A stretch of 64,000 bases of DNA from Stenopsyche tienmushanensis (GCA_008973525.1 WACJ01000502.1:62001-126000); one strand, 5' to 3'; positions 36,606-48,790 are shown, counted from the first letter of the stretch. Translations and numbers: made by a program. The notes: generated by a model not told the origin, from the sequence alone.

Positions 36606-38127
36606 TTTAAAAACTGAATTCCAGGTTGCCTTATTTAGATATGTCTGTCTATAATATGTTCGTATTTTTAATTCGCATAAACCGATAGATATATGTAATT
36701 GAAGAGAAAGGTGTTTTCACGTGTTTTTAAAAATCTGGATCAATAAAAAATTCAAGCTAAGAATTGAAAAATACGCACATATTGATTCGGTGAATTGTGG
36801 ATAAAGTCAATCAAGATGTCCATTATGAAAGATTTATTTTTCTCTCTCTAAATTCTCATAATCAAATAATGCTGTATTTTTCTAATACTTAGTCCAATTG
36901 AAACATTAAAGGCTTATATCTCGTGACCGTTGGATATTAAAAAATGATGAAAGTAGGTCATTCCATGGAAAAAACGCCTGAATAAAGCAAAACCTATAAG
37001 TTTAATTGTACATAGTTTATTTTTATCGCCTGGAGGGTAAACAATTTGAGGCTTCTAAAAGCATCTCAAGTATAAGCAAATATTCTTGAATTATCCATGA
37101 GCTTTCCTGGTTGAATATTTCCTAAGCAATTCCCTATTCGAGAACCAAGGATTCAATGCCCCATTATTCGAATGAAGTTTTGAATTTGAGAATATTTTAG
37201 AAACTTTACACATTTCGAATCCGCGTTGTTCCACTTGGATTTAGTGCAAATTTATACGGTTCATTTACGCATAATAATAGCGATTCAAACCCAAATGTTA
37301 ATGTGAATTATTTCAATACCGTTTATTATTGATCATTCCGTGCCATCCATAAATTCTCTAATATAATCAGAATTTATTTCATAAGTAGTTTTCATGCTAT
37401 AAATCGCTTTTCCAAGAATTCATTAAAGATACACAAGCTCGGGAAGTCGATGACGTCCATAAATTCTTTGGTTTTAAGATAAACACTTAAATTGTGATAA
37501 TGTGTTTTTATTGAATTAATTTACGTCGGGTTGTGCACATCTTATGTGTTGTTATCTTCAAACACACCCCAAAATATCCCTTCCCACAAATAAAGCCGAT
37601 ACGAAATTATTTTTGCGCGCATTCAATGACGCATCAGGGACAGAATTTATCCGACGGCAGTCAAATTGCTCTATTTTTTTGTTTGGGCAAGACTACAGTT
37701 CAAATTGAATATTTGGTATGTTCATAAAATGACTCACGATACACGCAATCAATCAAACATTTCTAATAGTCAATATTGATTCGTCATCTGTATAAACGGA
37801 ACGCCATAAAAAATCATTTAAGAATCGCACTTTGGAATCGGACAAGAAATTTTATGATAAATCTTATGCGACACAAGATTTTCCTGTCAAATTATCGCGT
37901 AAAGCCTGTTTTTCTACTCGGTAGACCAAAAAAATGTGTCTTGTTAGGAAAAAATCTATTAGCATGACTTTTAATACCCTAATCATGGATCGAGGACAAG
38001 CAATTATCTTTGTTTTTTGTTAGAAAATGGGCGTGTTGCGCCCACGCGAAACAGGCCCACCGGCAAAAAGATCACCACGAAACACTTAAAGTATCAATTT
38101 TACATTAAATCTTGATTTATTGCTTAA
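36606..38127. other. AT-rich stretch without recognised feature
   Basis: Frames at 37533-37727 and 37776-37967 have no recognisable motif. Confidence 0.45.
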
Positions 38128-38270
38128 AACAGGAGCCCATCATTAATTCTTGCAGCGATGCCCACACAACCTTCTCTACGCTACTATGGATGGTCATTTC
38201 GCTGAGACCCGTTTGTTGAAAAATACGCTTCTTTAAAGTTTCACAATTGAATGGATACAAGCGCTACAAA
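38128..38270 (-). other. Short minus-strand frame with helix-turn-helix-like wording
   Basis: A stop-free minus frame of about 48 codons includes CETLKKRIFQQTGLSEMTIH, which has the spacing of a helix-turn-helix (Q-x-TG-S-x-x-T) as in several transposase DNA-binding domains. There are no other landmarks and no matching catalytic domain nearby. It could be a transposase relic or chance. Confidence 0.2.
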
Positions 38271-38734
38271 GCTCGTTATTTAATTTTTATTGCGTAAATA
38301 TTTGAACAATCAATAGTTTATATTACATAGTATGAGCACTCGCTTTCAAAGCATTTATTTCAAAAAGTTGTGGATGGATTTGAACTCTCCGCTGATTAAA
38401 TAATGTCTTGATTAAAAGAAATATTTTCGATGCAAAAACTTTAAAAGCTCATAAGAATTTTTTCTGAAAATATTTCAAGTCACACATACTAATTATTCAT
38501 TAAATTGGTTGCATAAACAAATTCTACTCAGCCAGAAAGAAAAACCAAACAATAAAATAACACCTAGACGATTTATAGCTATACATTTTAATTAATAAAA
38601 TATAAATTACTAAAAATAATTTATAAGCAATCAAATAGGCAACAAATTATAGTTATCGTATCCAATAAGAATATAATGAAATGAGAATCTATTACTAAAG
38701 ATCTGATTCCTAGATTGCAATATGTTATGAGTTC
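38271..38734. other. AT-rich DNA without recognised feature
   Basis: No frame, repeat or structural signal recognised. Confidence 0.5.
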
Positions 38735-38738
38735 TTAA

Positions 38739-39319
38739 GCCTTTGAGTAGTAAGCTAATTTAAAATCTTCATAGTCTTAAATGCTATATTTGCTTGTCCA
38801 CCACTATGCTATAAAGCATATATTTAACACTCTCATCGCCCAACGTGAATCGGTGTTATTATATAGCACGGGATAAACACGGACGACATGTGGCGCATCT
38901 TCTCTCAAGTGTTATTTTATCTTAGATCGATAAGTTTGACTCTGTCATTAGTCAAATTGACAAAAACAAAGTGAAAATAAGCATGTTCGAACAGACAAGG
39001 TTACCTGGAAGACATTATAGAAAAACGTTCGTAAAATTAACATTTGCAAGTCGTTATAGAAATACGTTAAAATGAGACGCTTGACTCGGACTTTGGAACA
39101 GCGACGAACGAGCTAGATAAATTGATCGATAAATTTGGGTTAACGATCTATACAATCGTACGATGTACGCAGGAAGCTCTCCGTCTCTATCTCCCATGCA
39201 CAAACCGAACTGCAAAACGTTTTATTCGTCTCTGTCTCTCATCGAGTTCAACGTGCAAGAGTGCTCTTTTTGAATCATTGGAATTCGCTCGCAAATACGC
39301 GATCATCCTACCATACAGG
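38739..39319 (+). mobile_element. piggyBac-type MITE, copy 3 (variant middle)
   Basis: Bounded by TTAA at 38735-38738 and 39320-39323. The left end CCTTTGAGTAGTAAGCTAAT matches the family. From about 38815 to 39115 the sequence differs from the other copies and contains a repeated TTATAGAAA-ACGTT motif. It rejoins the family at GATAAATTTGGGTTAACGAT (39127) and has two minisatellite units. The unique middle may be an insertion, or a longer ancestral interior lost from the other copies. Confidence 0.78.
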
Positions 39320-39323
39320 TTAA

Positions 39324-41710
39324 TAGGTATTTTTTAATTGATGATGAAATATTTATTTATTGCTCTATTTAGCTGTCGAATATAATCTTAAAATATTAAT
39401 TACAAAATCTTTCCTGATCATGATTTGTAATGCGCATGTTACGCATTTTTAATACTTCGAAATTTATACATAAAATCACAAGATTTGGAATTAATAACAT
39501 TTAACAGAATTTTTGCTCGATGATTATTTTTGAAATATTTGTTATTTTAAGCAATCCTAAAATATTTTAATATGTTATCATCTCAAAACCATCGTCAAGA
39601 CTAAAATAAGAATTAAGCTTGTAGAACATGTGTGCTTTTGTTATTAAAGTATGGAATGTTTGAGGGGGCGAGATTGTGCTATAGTGAAAACCCAAATACT
39701 ACCTGTTCAATAATTGAGATTTCCCCGGATGATATATTCGATTTTGTAGATTTATGTATTGAGCAATTATTTTGAAGACCAAAATATCTGCTAAAATATA
39801 AGCACTCAAAAATAATTGAAGAATATTCATTAAGCTAAAAATTGACAACTTTAGTTTCTTAAATTGGTAACACTTGATCTGATTGTCTTGTATGATTCCT
39901 TGTTATTTTACCAGTTGCACTTAATAAATCTGCTATTTATATGTTATTTTGGACAAAAAGAACGTTCCACATTTCAGCTGTAAAAGTATTTGAATATATG
40001 TATTCCCATAATGTGTCAATATTTTTACAACACCCATGAATGCATTCATGAAATAAATGTCAAAATATGAATTTTGAATTATTTTCCATGAACGAATATG
40101 ACAAAATGCAGAATCTAATGTTTGCCATATAAAATGAACTCCTAAGAAAATAGTCCCTGTTGACAAAAGAATTACATGGGGAACTTATTCTGTTTGTCGA
40201 AGTTTCTTGATAACTCGAAAGAGACGCTTGGACTTAAAGTCCTTTGAAAAGTTGAATAGAAAATGCACTTGCGTCTCCAAAGGACGGCATTCAATATTAT
40301 ATTTATTTGCACAAAATTCGAGGCAGAAAATACACTTAGCACTCCATGCAAACAACGCGAGTAGAAATAAAAGATTCGATAAAAGTTTCACATTTTTTAG
40401 CACGTTTAGCACGTCTTATTCGAATTTATGCTATATGAAACATTGAACTAGCTAAAAAACTGGATTATAAAGCAGGGATGTTATCTTATTGCGTTTTTGC
40501 ATTTTTATTTTGCATTTTTTTTACAAGAAATCCATAATTTTCGATTGTTTGCCTTTAGTTGAAAGTTTTATACAAATATTATTATTGCTTGATGACTTTG
40601 AAAGCTTGAATTATGTAAACACTTATTGAAACAAAAATAAGCTTTGTAGAAATGGATGCAAAATTTCTTCTAGTACTATAAGGCCTTGTGAATATCTTAT
40701 TTAAATATTTAACTTTTTTCAATAAAAAGATCTTCATTTAAAAAATATAACGTCAATATTTCAGTCATGACTGAACTTCATCAGTAGTATCGTCGTCCGA
40801 ATTTTGAGGTATCTTAAATACTATTACCAACAATTATACTTCATCAATCTTTTCTTCCACTTGCAGTTTTTGAATACATCACATTTTGTATAGCTGTCTA
40901 TATTGTTAGATTCATCTATATTTTTCGTTATAGAAATACAGAAAAAACAATGATATTAGCTTTAAAAAATATATAAGGCCCTACTTTTGTGTCACACCAC
41001 ATTTCTAATTCCTCCCAGGTTTACTTTCCCCGTCTGTTCTCCTTTTTCCCGCCCATACGAAAATTATTTCTTCGCACATTTTTCACACCATTCAAATTTA
41101 TCAGTCTTGCGAAATTAAACAATAGCGTTGATCGTGCTAAATTCAACTTTTTCGCGCCCACACATCCCTCGTCCCAAACAAAACACCAATATAAAATTAG
41201 CGTCCGCTCGCTTAGTCTCACTATTTTTATCGACTTTCTTCAAAATCGTATTTCAACTACGAAATTTCAACCATTTTCCCAACAATAATATTGTCTTGGC
41301 ATGCACAGCAAAAAAGCGTTTGTTCGAGTGACCTAGGAATCATCCGATTTCGTGTTAGACACTATTATATGTGATTCATCGTCATGCCGCATTCCAATTT
41401 GTTAAAACAGATGCTGTAAAAAAGTCACTTCAATTTGTTCATCTCGTAATCCACCTGCAAAAAATGTATTAAACTCATGTTTGGTTACGTTTAAAAATTA
41501 CCAAGAACCTTCACCACTAACTTTTCTAATAGTCGTTAAAAATTATAGTTGAGGAATGTTTCCAATTTCAATTTAATCCAATTAAACCAGAATCCTTCTT
41601 CATAGAAGACTTTTACGATAAATTAATTTAACAAGGGTGGTTTTACTTTGCCATTAACGCGTGTTTAAGCTGAGATAGAATTATTTAATTAAGATTTTTA
41701 GATACAAGAA
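39324..41710. other. AT-rich desert
   Basis: Overlapping frames at 40185-40446 and 40989-41331 on both strands show no known motif; the latter (99 codons, 40989-41288 plus) is rich in serine and phenylalanine and looks like chance. No other feature was recognised. Confidence 0.42.
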
Positions 41711-41885
41711 GATCTATGAATGAATAGCGAAATTATCATTATTTTTAAACGATATTTTAATGATTATTATAAATTCAGTTGCTCATAGGTGGCCTTGCAT
41801 GATTCTTGTAATTATCTCAACATTTAGTTTTTTTGATCCAGAAAATCGGGATAAATCTGAATCGAGAGATCAATTAGAAATATCG
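41711..41885 (+). repeat. Dispersed repeat B, copy 1
   Basis: Shares with 59895-60075 the blocks ATCTATGAATGAATAGCGAA / ATCTATGAGTGAGTAGCGAA, AAATTATCATTAT, CTCATAGG/CTCATGGG and TCCAGAAAATC/TCCAGGAAATC in the same order. Diverged, class unknown. Confidence 0.6.
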
Positions 41886-41995
41886 ATACCTCGATCTAAT
41901 TGCCAATAGTTATTGGTATGGAGATTTTTATCCACACTGTGGATATGTTCTTCGGGGCATCTTTATAATAGGTATAAATTGCAATTTATTATTTA

Positions 41996-42391
41996 CTAGC
42001 GAATACCCGGCATGCGTTGCAATGCCACACCTATTGATTGATTTGTTTTGTGTGAAGATGCATCCAAGGTCGGGCATTTCTTTGCTTGGCGGATACTCGC
42101 TTTTAGAAAACATGAATGATTGATTTGTTTATTTATTGATTGATATGTTGGATGCGGTTGCTTAGCAACTCGCGTTTAGTTCTAAAGACAGTAGTAGAGC
42201 TACGCGATGTATTGCTGTGGGGTTGAGAGGTTAGGATGCGTGCGCTCTCCCTCACTTCGTATAGCGACTGGCGAGCCGCCGAGCACGGCCTGCCGCCGAG
42301 CCGAACGCGGCTGAGCAGACAAAAATCGCGACGACAAACAAACAAACGAACAAATATCCGGACGCGAGACATTGATTTTTATATATATAGA
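41996..42391 (-). mobile_element. Non-autonomous Helitron, copy 1
   Basis: Read on the minus strand, the element starts TCTATATATATAAAAATC at 42391 after an A, and ends GGGTATTCGCTAG at 41996 before a T. Helitrons begin with TC, end with CTRR, insert between A and T without duplication, and carry a hairpin just before the end. Here GGCAT and ATGCC pair around an 8-base loop, 13 bases from the CTAG end. The interior is GC-rich and stop-poor, which explains the frames on both strands; no Rep/helicase is encoded. Confidence 0.8.
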
Positions 42392-42468
42392 TTGGTAATA
42401 ATAGGTGAAATATTGCGTGCGTAATGAACCCTTAAAATTGTCCTTCTACGTGTTCACCTGAATAATTA

Positions 42469-42917
42469 TCAGGTCGGTCCAAAAATTCATGCACATTTTT
42501 GTGATTTTTTTTAAATTGTTCAAATAAAACACAATTTAACATTAGTTTTCGAACCTGTCGAAATTTGTCGTCGCTTGACTAATGTATTAGTCAGTCTGTC
42601 ACCAATTTTCGTAAACATCGGACACATATTAGTACCCATAGAAAATGAATATCGATAATCAATACAAACGTGCTATGTTATTTTTTTTTTTTATTTTCGT
42701 GTGGCAAATTTGCCTGATCTGTATGAATAAAAATTAATAGTGCACATGGTGAACATACTATAAAGTAAAAAAAAAAAAAAGTTTGAGAAAGCACCGTTTA
42801 TGATTAATTAATGTCCTGTTAAATTTGATAACGATGTTATAAAAAATCTTGTGGAGTCAGAGCCACTACTACTAAAAAATATCTCAAAAATGCGCACGAA
42901 CTTTTGGATTGACCTGA
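42469..42917. mobile_element. Mariner-type MITE, complete
   Basis: A 449-bp element flanked by TA (42467-42468 and 42918-42919). The left end TCAGGTCGGTCCAAAAATTC and the right end, reverse-complemented, TCAGGTCAATCCAAAAGTTC form inverted repeats of about 32 bases with a few mismatches. A T run (about 42678-42692) and an A run (about 42768-42781) lie inside. No catalytic motif is present. A truncated copy is nested in the hAT-type element at 20909. Confidence 0.85.
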
Positions 42918-42919
42918 TA

Positions 42920-44694
42920 CAAATAAAATTCGATTACTATGATTTCTTTTATATTGAGCGCATTAAGATGTGTATGTGTATGATACATATGCAAGTATAT
43001 ATCCAAAATACTTTCCACAAATGGATACGGATGATAACTTTAATAGATCATGTAATTAAATACCTAGTTTTTTGGATCATGAGTTATTGGTAAAAATGTT
43101 TTATAAAAGTGTTTTAAGCTGGTTTTGATGGCTGGATTACCCAATCATCAAAGTTGAAGATCCATCTAAAAACGATCCACACAATTATATTTTTGATAAA
43201 AGTTCATGATTTACAATTATAGTGAATAAGAATATCATTATTGCGGGATACGTAACTAGAAATATTATCCCAAAGAAAAATACGTGCAATCAAGCTATGA
43301 TCTGAACAAATCCTTGCTTTTTATTAACACTCATTTTTCTGTATTATTGGTGAATGTATTCTTCAATTAAATGTACGAATTGATTTATTTACAAATTTTT
43401 AACGTGCTTGTGTTGTGTCACAAAGGATTTACAATCTTCTATTGGCTAGTGTTTGAAGAAGACTTTCTTATAATATATATTTAAAGATCAGCTATTTTGT
43501 TTGGGTAAAAATCGTTTACATTGATATTGCAATCATTGAATAAATTCATACATCCATTGGGATCAAAATATATGATCAAATATTTTTGGTGATCGGGTAT
43601 CAATCCCGTTTTATTATAATTAGCTGACCGTGCTCAGCTCGGGAAGACGACGCATCCATCTTTAGATTATTCTTCGTCATAAAGTTCATTAGACATGCTT
43701 AAAATAGAGCAAATGCATTCTTTACAATTTTAACAAGACGTGCATATAAAAATAAACCATAACGTACAAATATTTTTGCAGTGTTTGTAAATTTTTATTG
43801 CATTTCAAGCAATTGAATCGACCAGCAAGTTATAAAGGTACCCTAGTTAATACAATATTTATGTGAATGTATATAAATTTACGACATATTAAATATTATT
43901 GAATCTTCCGATACATATTAAATTTAATTTTAGAGTTATCGAATATGAATAGTCTCATTTATATATTTAAAAATGGTAGAACTCGTTCGGAAATAGATAG
44001 TCTTTAATTTTATGCAATGGAATTCGCTTATAACGAGCAGCAGTGAGAGCTGTTCTAAATTGCTCGTAAAAACACTGGTCGCCTTCGTTGTAAATCAATT
44101 TGATGTTTTTATTCATGTTACACAGATCATTTTCTTACAAATTTGTCCGAAAATTACGGTTAATTAAATTAAAATTCTATTTGTGGGAGAGATTTTATAC
44201 AAAGACTGTTGATCATGGTGCTGTAATATCATTGAATTTGAAACAATCTAACAAAAGCCCCATGAATCAAAATCAAATTATCAATCATATGCCAATCTAA
44301 ACAGTTGTTGAAGTGCACATAAAAATTCAGAATCTTCAAAACGATGCTTATAAAAATATTACACATTTCAGCTCATGGTCGTATTTATCCATTGCGTTTC
44401 TTCTTTATGTCTTGTTTTCGCCGCACGATTCAAACTGAACCAATTCAAATATTAAGGATTTAGAATCATATTTTTATTGAAGAAATTCCAAGAAATTATA
44501 TCCATTTAAAACTTGTTTGGAAAAAATAACAATAACCGTATAATTTTAACCGTCATAATTGAACTCATATCTCACATAAGGTTAATAATAAGCAATTATT
44601 TTATTATCTATTTTAAATCAATCACTTTAGATTTAATGTTCGTAAAATTTGCGTTTTTTAAAATGTATTACAAATAAAACTCGGAAGTCATGCT
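42920..44694. other. AT-rich DNA without recognised feature
   Basis: Chance frames only. A small hairpin-like stretch near 43597-43645 was considered as a Helitron end or tRNA arm and not accepted. Confidence 0.45.
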
Positions 44695-44790
44695 GTCTTT
44701 AATATTGAGTGCATGAAGAGGTGAACATATGATACAAAACATACAATGGTGTTATAAAGGCCTTAGTCTTGCAATGCATTTTGATGATAG
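44695..44790 (+). repeat. Retroposon-like fragment F, copy 1
   Basis: Resembles 62085-62150: TTTAATATTGAGTGCATGAAG against TTCAATATCGAGCGAATGAGG, followed by GAGGTGAA and ATATGATACA-type words in the same order. Likeness fades after about 60 bases. It ends near a short TTTTGATGATAG. Confidence 0.45.
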
Positions 44791-45474
44791 TTTAGGTATT
44801 TTTTCGAATCTTTCTTTGACAAAATTTCAGCCCTCAAAGCGATGATATTTAATCGGGAGGTCTTGGATATGTATGGTTAAACGTTGATCGTCAGCTTTAT
44901 CCAAACCCATTATCTCTATTAGAGGGGTCAGTAGCAGGGCTGTCGATCCTCATTTATGCTGGAATGATCTAATCAACAATGACTCTTATATTTATAATAA
45001 TATAATCCCTATATTTTATACCTGGGTATATTTATTTTATTTATTCTTCAAAAAACGTTCGTACAAACATTATTTTCCGATGCTAATTTGTTGAACGTCA
45101 GCTTCTTGTACAAATTACAAACTCAAAGAAGTATTCTGTTTTAACTTAAAAATTGAAAGAAAATATTTGCGATGCGATGTTTAACATGTCAGTACTTTTG
45201 TTTTAATCTTCATTTGCTCAAACATCTGAACTGAAAGCAAATATTTGTATACCACATCATTAACCTTTTGAAATGATTGATGTGAAGTTCCAACTAATTC
45301 CGTCCAATGCATAATGAACACAATATTTATCTCAAGCCCCATGAATGGTAGAAGAGAGTATAGATATAGTAAGGGCGATTAATACTATATTTTGAGATGA
45401 TTAGGAAATAAGCACGATAATCGTATTTGGAGCAATCATATTATTAAAATCATTAATATCAAAGATGAAGCTCT
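44791..45474. other. AT-rich DNA without recognised feature
   Basis: No frame, repeat or structural signal recognised. Confidence 0.5.
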
Positions 45475-45478
45475 TTAA

Positions 45479-45849
45479 CTCTTTGAGTAGTGAGCTAATT
45501 TTAAATCATCATAATCTTAGATACTATATTTGTATGCCCGGCAATTATCGACCATACAAATCCACTTATCTGTCAGGACCGCGCATCGTGTATTAAGCTT
45601 GTATATAAATAAATAAACACTGTCGATAGCACACAATATTCGTTCATTTCTTCGCATAAACATAAACAATATACTTGAAATCAATTCATTTGGGTTATTA
45701 TTAATCGATAAATTTGGGTTATCGATCTATACAATCGTATGGCCAAACACTCTCTCCGTCTCTGTCTTTCTACGAGCTCAACGTCTGAAGATGCTCTTTC
45801 TGAATCATTGGAATTCGATCGCAAATACGCGACCAAACTCCTTAAAAGG
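45479..45849 (+). mobile_element. piggyBac-type MITE, copy 4
   Basis: Bounded by TTAA at 45475-45478 and 45850-45853. The left end is CTCTTTGAGTAGTGAGCTAA and the right end, reverse-complemented, CCTTTTAAGGAG; this is the copy closest to the apparent consensus. It contains CACTGTCGATAGCACACAAT, a tandem TTTGGGTTAT block and one minisatellite unit. Confidence 0.85.
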
Positions 45850-45853
45850 TTAA

Positions 45854-46470
45854 ATTGATAACATTTCGTCTATGGAACGCTGTATATCGTATACTATGGA
45901 TTTCTAAAGTGGTTTAAGGGATTATAAATACCATCGATGCGTCCGCGAATTAATAAAATCAATAGGAATTATGTGTCAAAATATTTGCTCAACTTTATTT
46001 GAAGAATGATAAAAATTAAAAGCGTTGTTTAGTTAAAACGTAAGTTCTTTATTTATATAAAAGTGCATGTTTGGATCGATTTGAACCTGTACGGTACCTG
46101 TATCGCTCATCATGGGTTCAAATCTACAGAAGGTGTGGCTGGCGACCACATTTCTAAAAATAAAAAACCGTGTCAAATTGGTAGGTAACAGTCCCATAAA
46201 AGGGATTGCTAAAAGCCACCAAAAAATCTTAGAACGTAAAGACAATAATTTTTTAATAATTTTAATAATTTAATCAAAATTAAAAATAAAGTATGTGCAT
46301 TTGTTGCAAAAATATTTTCAATACAAACAAACTTGGATAAATTGCAATAAAATTGCAACAATTGGATGAAAATTTGCTTGCTTATTATTAACATTTAACG
46401 TATCTTTATTCTGACCTCAGCCAAATATTTGAAGAAATTCTTCACTTGGCTATCTCCAATGGGGTGTTGG
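45854..46470. other. AT-rich DNA without recognised feature
   Basis: Contains a small imperfect direct repeat of GATTTGAACC and GGGTTCAAATC near 46078-46125. The tRNA-like wording was rejected because no cloverleaf can be drawn. Nothing else was recognised. Confidence 0.45.
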
Positions 46471-47424
46471 CAGGGAATCCAATCCCGGGATCCCGGGATC
46501 CGGGACAGTTTTAGGTGCTCATAAATCCCGAGATTAGTAAACGTAATCCCGAAAAATTCGAGATTATAATTTTTATCTAAAAAAATTCATACACCTCATC
46601 AGCATGTTAAAGGCTATTAAATCGAGACATTCTCGCCGAAATTCGGACGCTTGGAAACAGTGGCGTAACTATTAATGAGCGAGCTTAGGCGACGCCTATA
46701 GGCAGTAACTGTCTAATCTATGTATACATATATACAGTACATATATGTTTTTCAAATTGTTATATGGACCTTCCCTACCGGTGTTGTAATTACTACACCT
46801 CGACTCTAATAATGGGAATATCGATATGCAAAATAATAGATACGGGGTTCAGATTTTTTGTATTCCTTCGTAATATAATTACGAATCACATCAATGTATT
46901 ATAGTATATAATTATTCATCTGCAGCGACGGAAATAAATAATTTGTTTTTGCGAGTTTAAGTCCGTGTCTCAGCAGATTTTTTTATCAGTTACATTGATG
47001 GTATTATATGAAAATGGGGGTTCACGCGGTCATCAACTCGAACTAGCATTTGAATATCTGATGACAATACCTCCAACAAATGTGGAGGCTGAGCGTGCAT
47101 TTTCAGTAGTAGGTTGCCTGGCTACAAATTCAGATCCAGACTAAATGACGACACTCGATGTTTAATGTTACTTTGGACATATTTTTCAAAATAATATTTG
47201 AATTTTTTAGTGTTTTATTTATCTATTTTTTAATTGTATTTTTATCTTTCTTAAATAAATAAAATTCTTTCCCCTTCAAGCTATTTTTAATATTAAACAA
47301 ATGGACTTATTATTATTTTTTAATCAAATTTATCAATGTAATTTCTTAAACTATTGAAAATCCCGGTCCTGGCATCTCGGGACTGATCCCGGGATGGTCT
47401 AATGCAATCCCGAAATCCCGGGAT
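46471..47424 (+). mobile_element. hAT transposon remnant with CCCGGGAT subterminal repeats
   Basis: Starts CAGGGAATCCAATCCCGGGA at 46471 and has several TCCCGGGAT or related words at both sides (46483-46570 and 47349-47424), a pattern of hAT elements with palindromic subterminal repeats. Between them lies the C-terminal hAT dimerisation domain described separately. Only about 950 bp remain of what should be 2.5 kb or more, and I could not identify an 8-bp target duplication or an exact right end. A CAGTGGCGTAACTA word at about 46671 may be the edge of another insertion. Confidence 0.8.
47001..47194 (+). pseudogene. hAT transposase, C-terminal dimerisation domain
   Basis: The frame encodes LELAFEYLMTIPPTNVEAER followed by AFSVVG, the conserved P-P-T-x-x-x-E-R-x-F-S signature of hAT family dimerisation domains (hAT_C, a known family). 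A one-base shift then carries the frame into FRSRLNDDTRCLMLLWTYFS before a stop at 47192-47194, matching the usual (K)xRSRLxDDTxxxLxFLRxYF ending. The RNase-H-like catalytic region and BED finger are gone. It is a decayed fragment with no present function expected. Confidence 0.88.
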
Positions 47425-47679
47425 CGAAATTTGTAAAATATCTTGTATCGCTTGTTCAGATAAAAATATGAAAAAATCGTCGTTTTTAAAATATTTTATC
47501 AAATGAACACCAATCAAAAAATAAGATATGAGCATTTTTGTGAAACCCGCCCGAAATAGAAAATCACCAAAAATGTGCGGGATTGTGTGATATCACTTGC
47601 CGGGGCGCCCTGAGTGTTAAGAAGATGATGAATTTTACTAAGAGTAATTTTATAAAATTAATCAAAATATAGTGATGTA
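47425..47679. other. AT-rich flank of the hAT remnant
   Basis: No feature recognised. Confidence 0.5.
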
Positions 47680-48370
47680 TGATATTGTCGAGATTTTTAT
47701 ACTTCCTGCCCGCAACACAAGAGCAATATCCATCGATGCGAATTCGGCATACTATGATGGCGTTTGTTTGTGTGTATGAACTTGATGCGAATTCCCATAC
47801 GGCTGAGAGGGGAGCTCACCTCGTGTGCTTGCCAGTCACTCTTTCGCGGTACGTTCAGTCGCACGGTTGCTCGAGATCGGCTTCCTCCTTAAACGTCAAC
47901 CCATACTTTGACGAACAATTTCAAATTATTTTTTCAAACATTTTTTGCTCTTCAAGGGATGGAATAGTAACGCAAAGATAAGGCGATTGAAATATCGCTG
48001 AGATTTTTCGATCAATTAAAATTTTCATCGAGATGAAATTTGGACATTAAGGTGGACGCCCATTATTTTTTCGATATTTAATTGAGGTGTAAATTTCGCT
48101 CGTGCGATCCTATTTTTTGTGTTTTCCTTCGTATTTCATTTCCTCTAGAAGCACGCGTGTTCAGTGCTAAATTAACTTTTGATTGATGTGCGGATGTTTT
48201 GTTTTCGTCGAAGAGAAAAACCGGCAAAGGCGCAGAGACAAAAGGAAACTTTTAGTGTCGTTTCCGTCTGGACGCAGGATAAAAGTTGGGGAATAGATAT
48301 GTCGTAAATTTGTCCAATGACTGATTGCTTCGCCTAGAAGCTCCGAAACGACCTCACAGTAAAAGTAAGT
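47680..48370 (+). promoter_or_regulatory. Possible promoter and non-coding first exon
   Basis: A near-balanced island in AT-rich surroundings. It holds an arthropod-type initiator word TCAGTC at 47855-47860 in the context CGGTACGTTCAGTCGCACGG, and a second TCAGTG at 48161-48166. A good splice-donor match (AAAAGTAAGT, GT at 48365) follows about 500 bases downstream. No TATA box is obvious at the expected distance. A 100-codon frame at 47679-47981 spans the first initiator and lacks recognisable domains. I infer a candidate start of a plus-strand transcript with a large first intron; transcript data would decide. Confidence 0.28.
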
Positions 48371-48790
48371 CCTTCAATATTATTTATATTTCATTAAAAC
48401 CTGCATGATAATCAATGATGATAGCCATGAACTCCGATAGATTGAACATCACGCTTTGGCTACAAATTCAATCAAACACATAACATAAATATTTTTAAGA
48501 TGTACTCTTTCATCTAAACTTGATATTTTTAAGACCCTAAGGATGTCAGATATTAAACTTATTTACACAAAAATTAATAGCAAAAATATTTATAAACGAA
48601 GCGTTCAGCAAAATCGAAAAAAATATTAACACCAAGAAGAGTTAAAATTCAGTTCAAACGAATCATATTTACACTAAATGCAAGCAAATCATTTCCTACA
48701 TTATTTTACGATTATACTTAAATGTTTCGAACATCACTTTCTTTCCACCACTTGTAAACCCATATATCAAGTATGTAAACACTCGAGCCA
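48371..48790. other. AT-rich DNA without recognised feature
   Basis: No frame, repeat or structural signal recognised. Confidence 0.5.

Noticed and set aside
40474..40530. hAT terminus CAGGGATGTTATC
   Set aside because: No partner end or target duplication in the next kilobase.
40989..41331. 99-codon frame and overlaps as a gene
   Set aside because: Three overlapping frames on both strands without known motif; composition effect.
43590..43660. Possible Helitron 3' end or tRNA arm around ACCGTGCTCAGCTCGGG
   Set aside because: A short stem and a CTAA word exist on the minus strand, but no matching TC-type 5' end or related copy was found.
46070..46130. tRNA-derived SINE head (GGGTTCAAATC wording)
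   Set aside because: No A box at the right spacing, no cloverleaf and no second copy seen.
46671..46720. Separate hAT-type element starting CAGTGGCGTAACTA
   Set aside because: The complementary end TAGTTACGCCACTG was not found within reach, so borders cannot be set.
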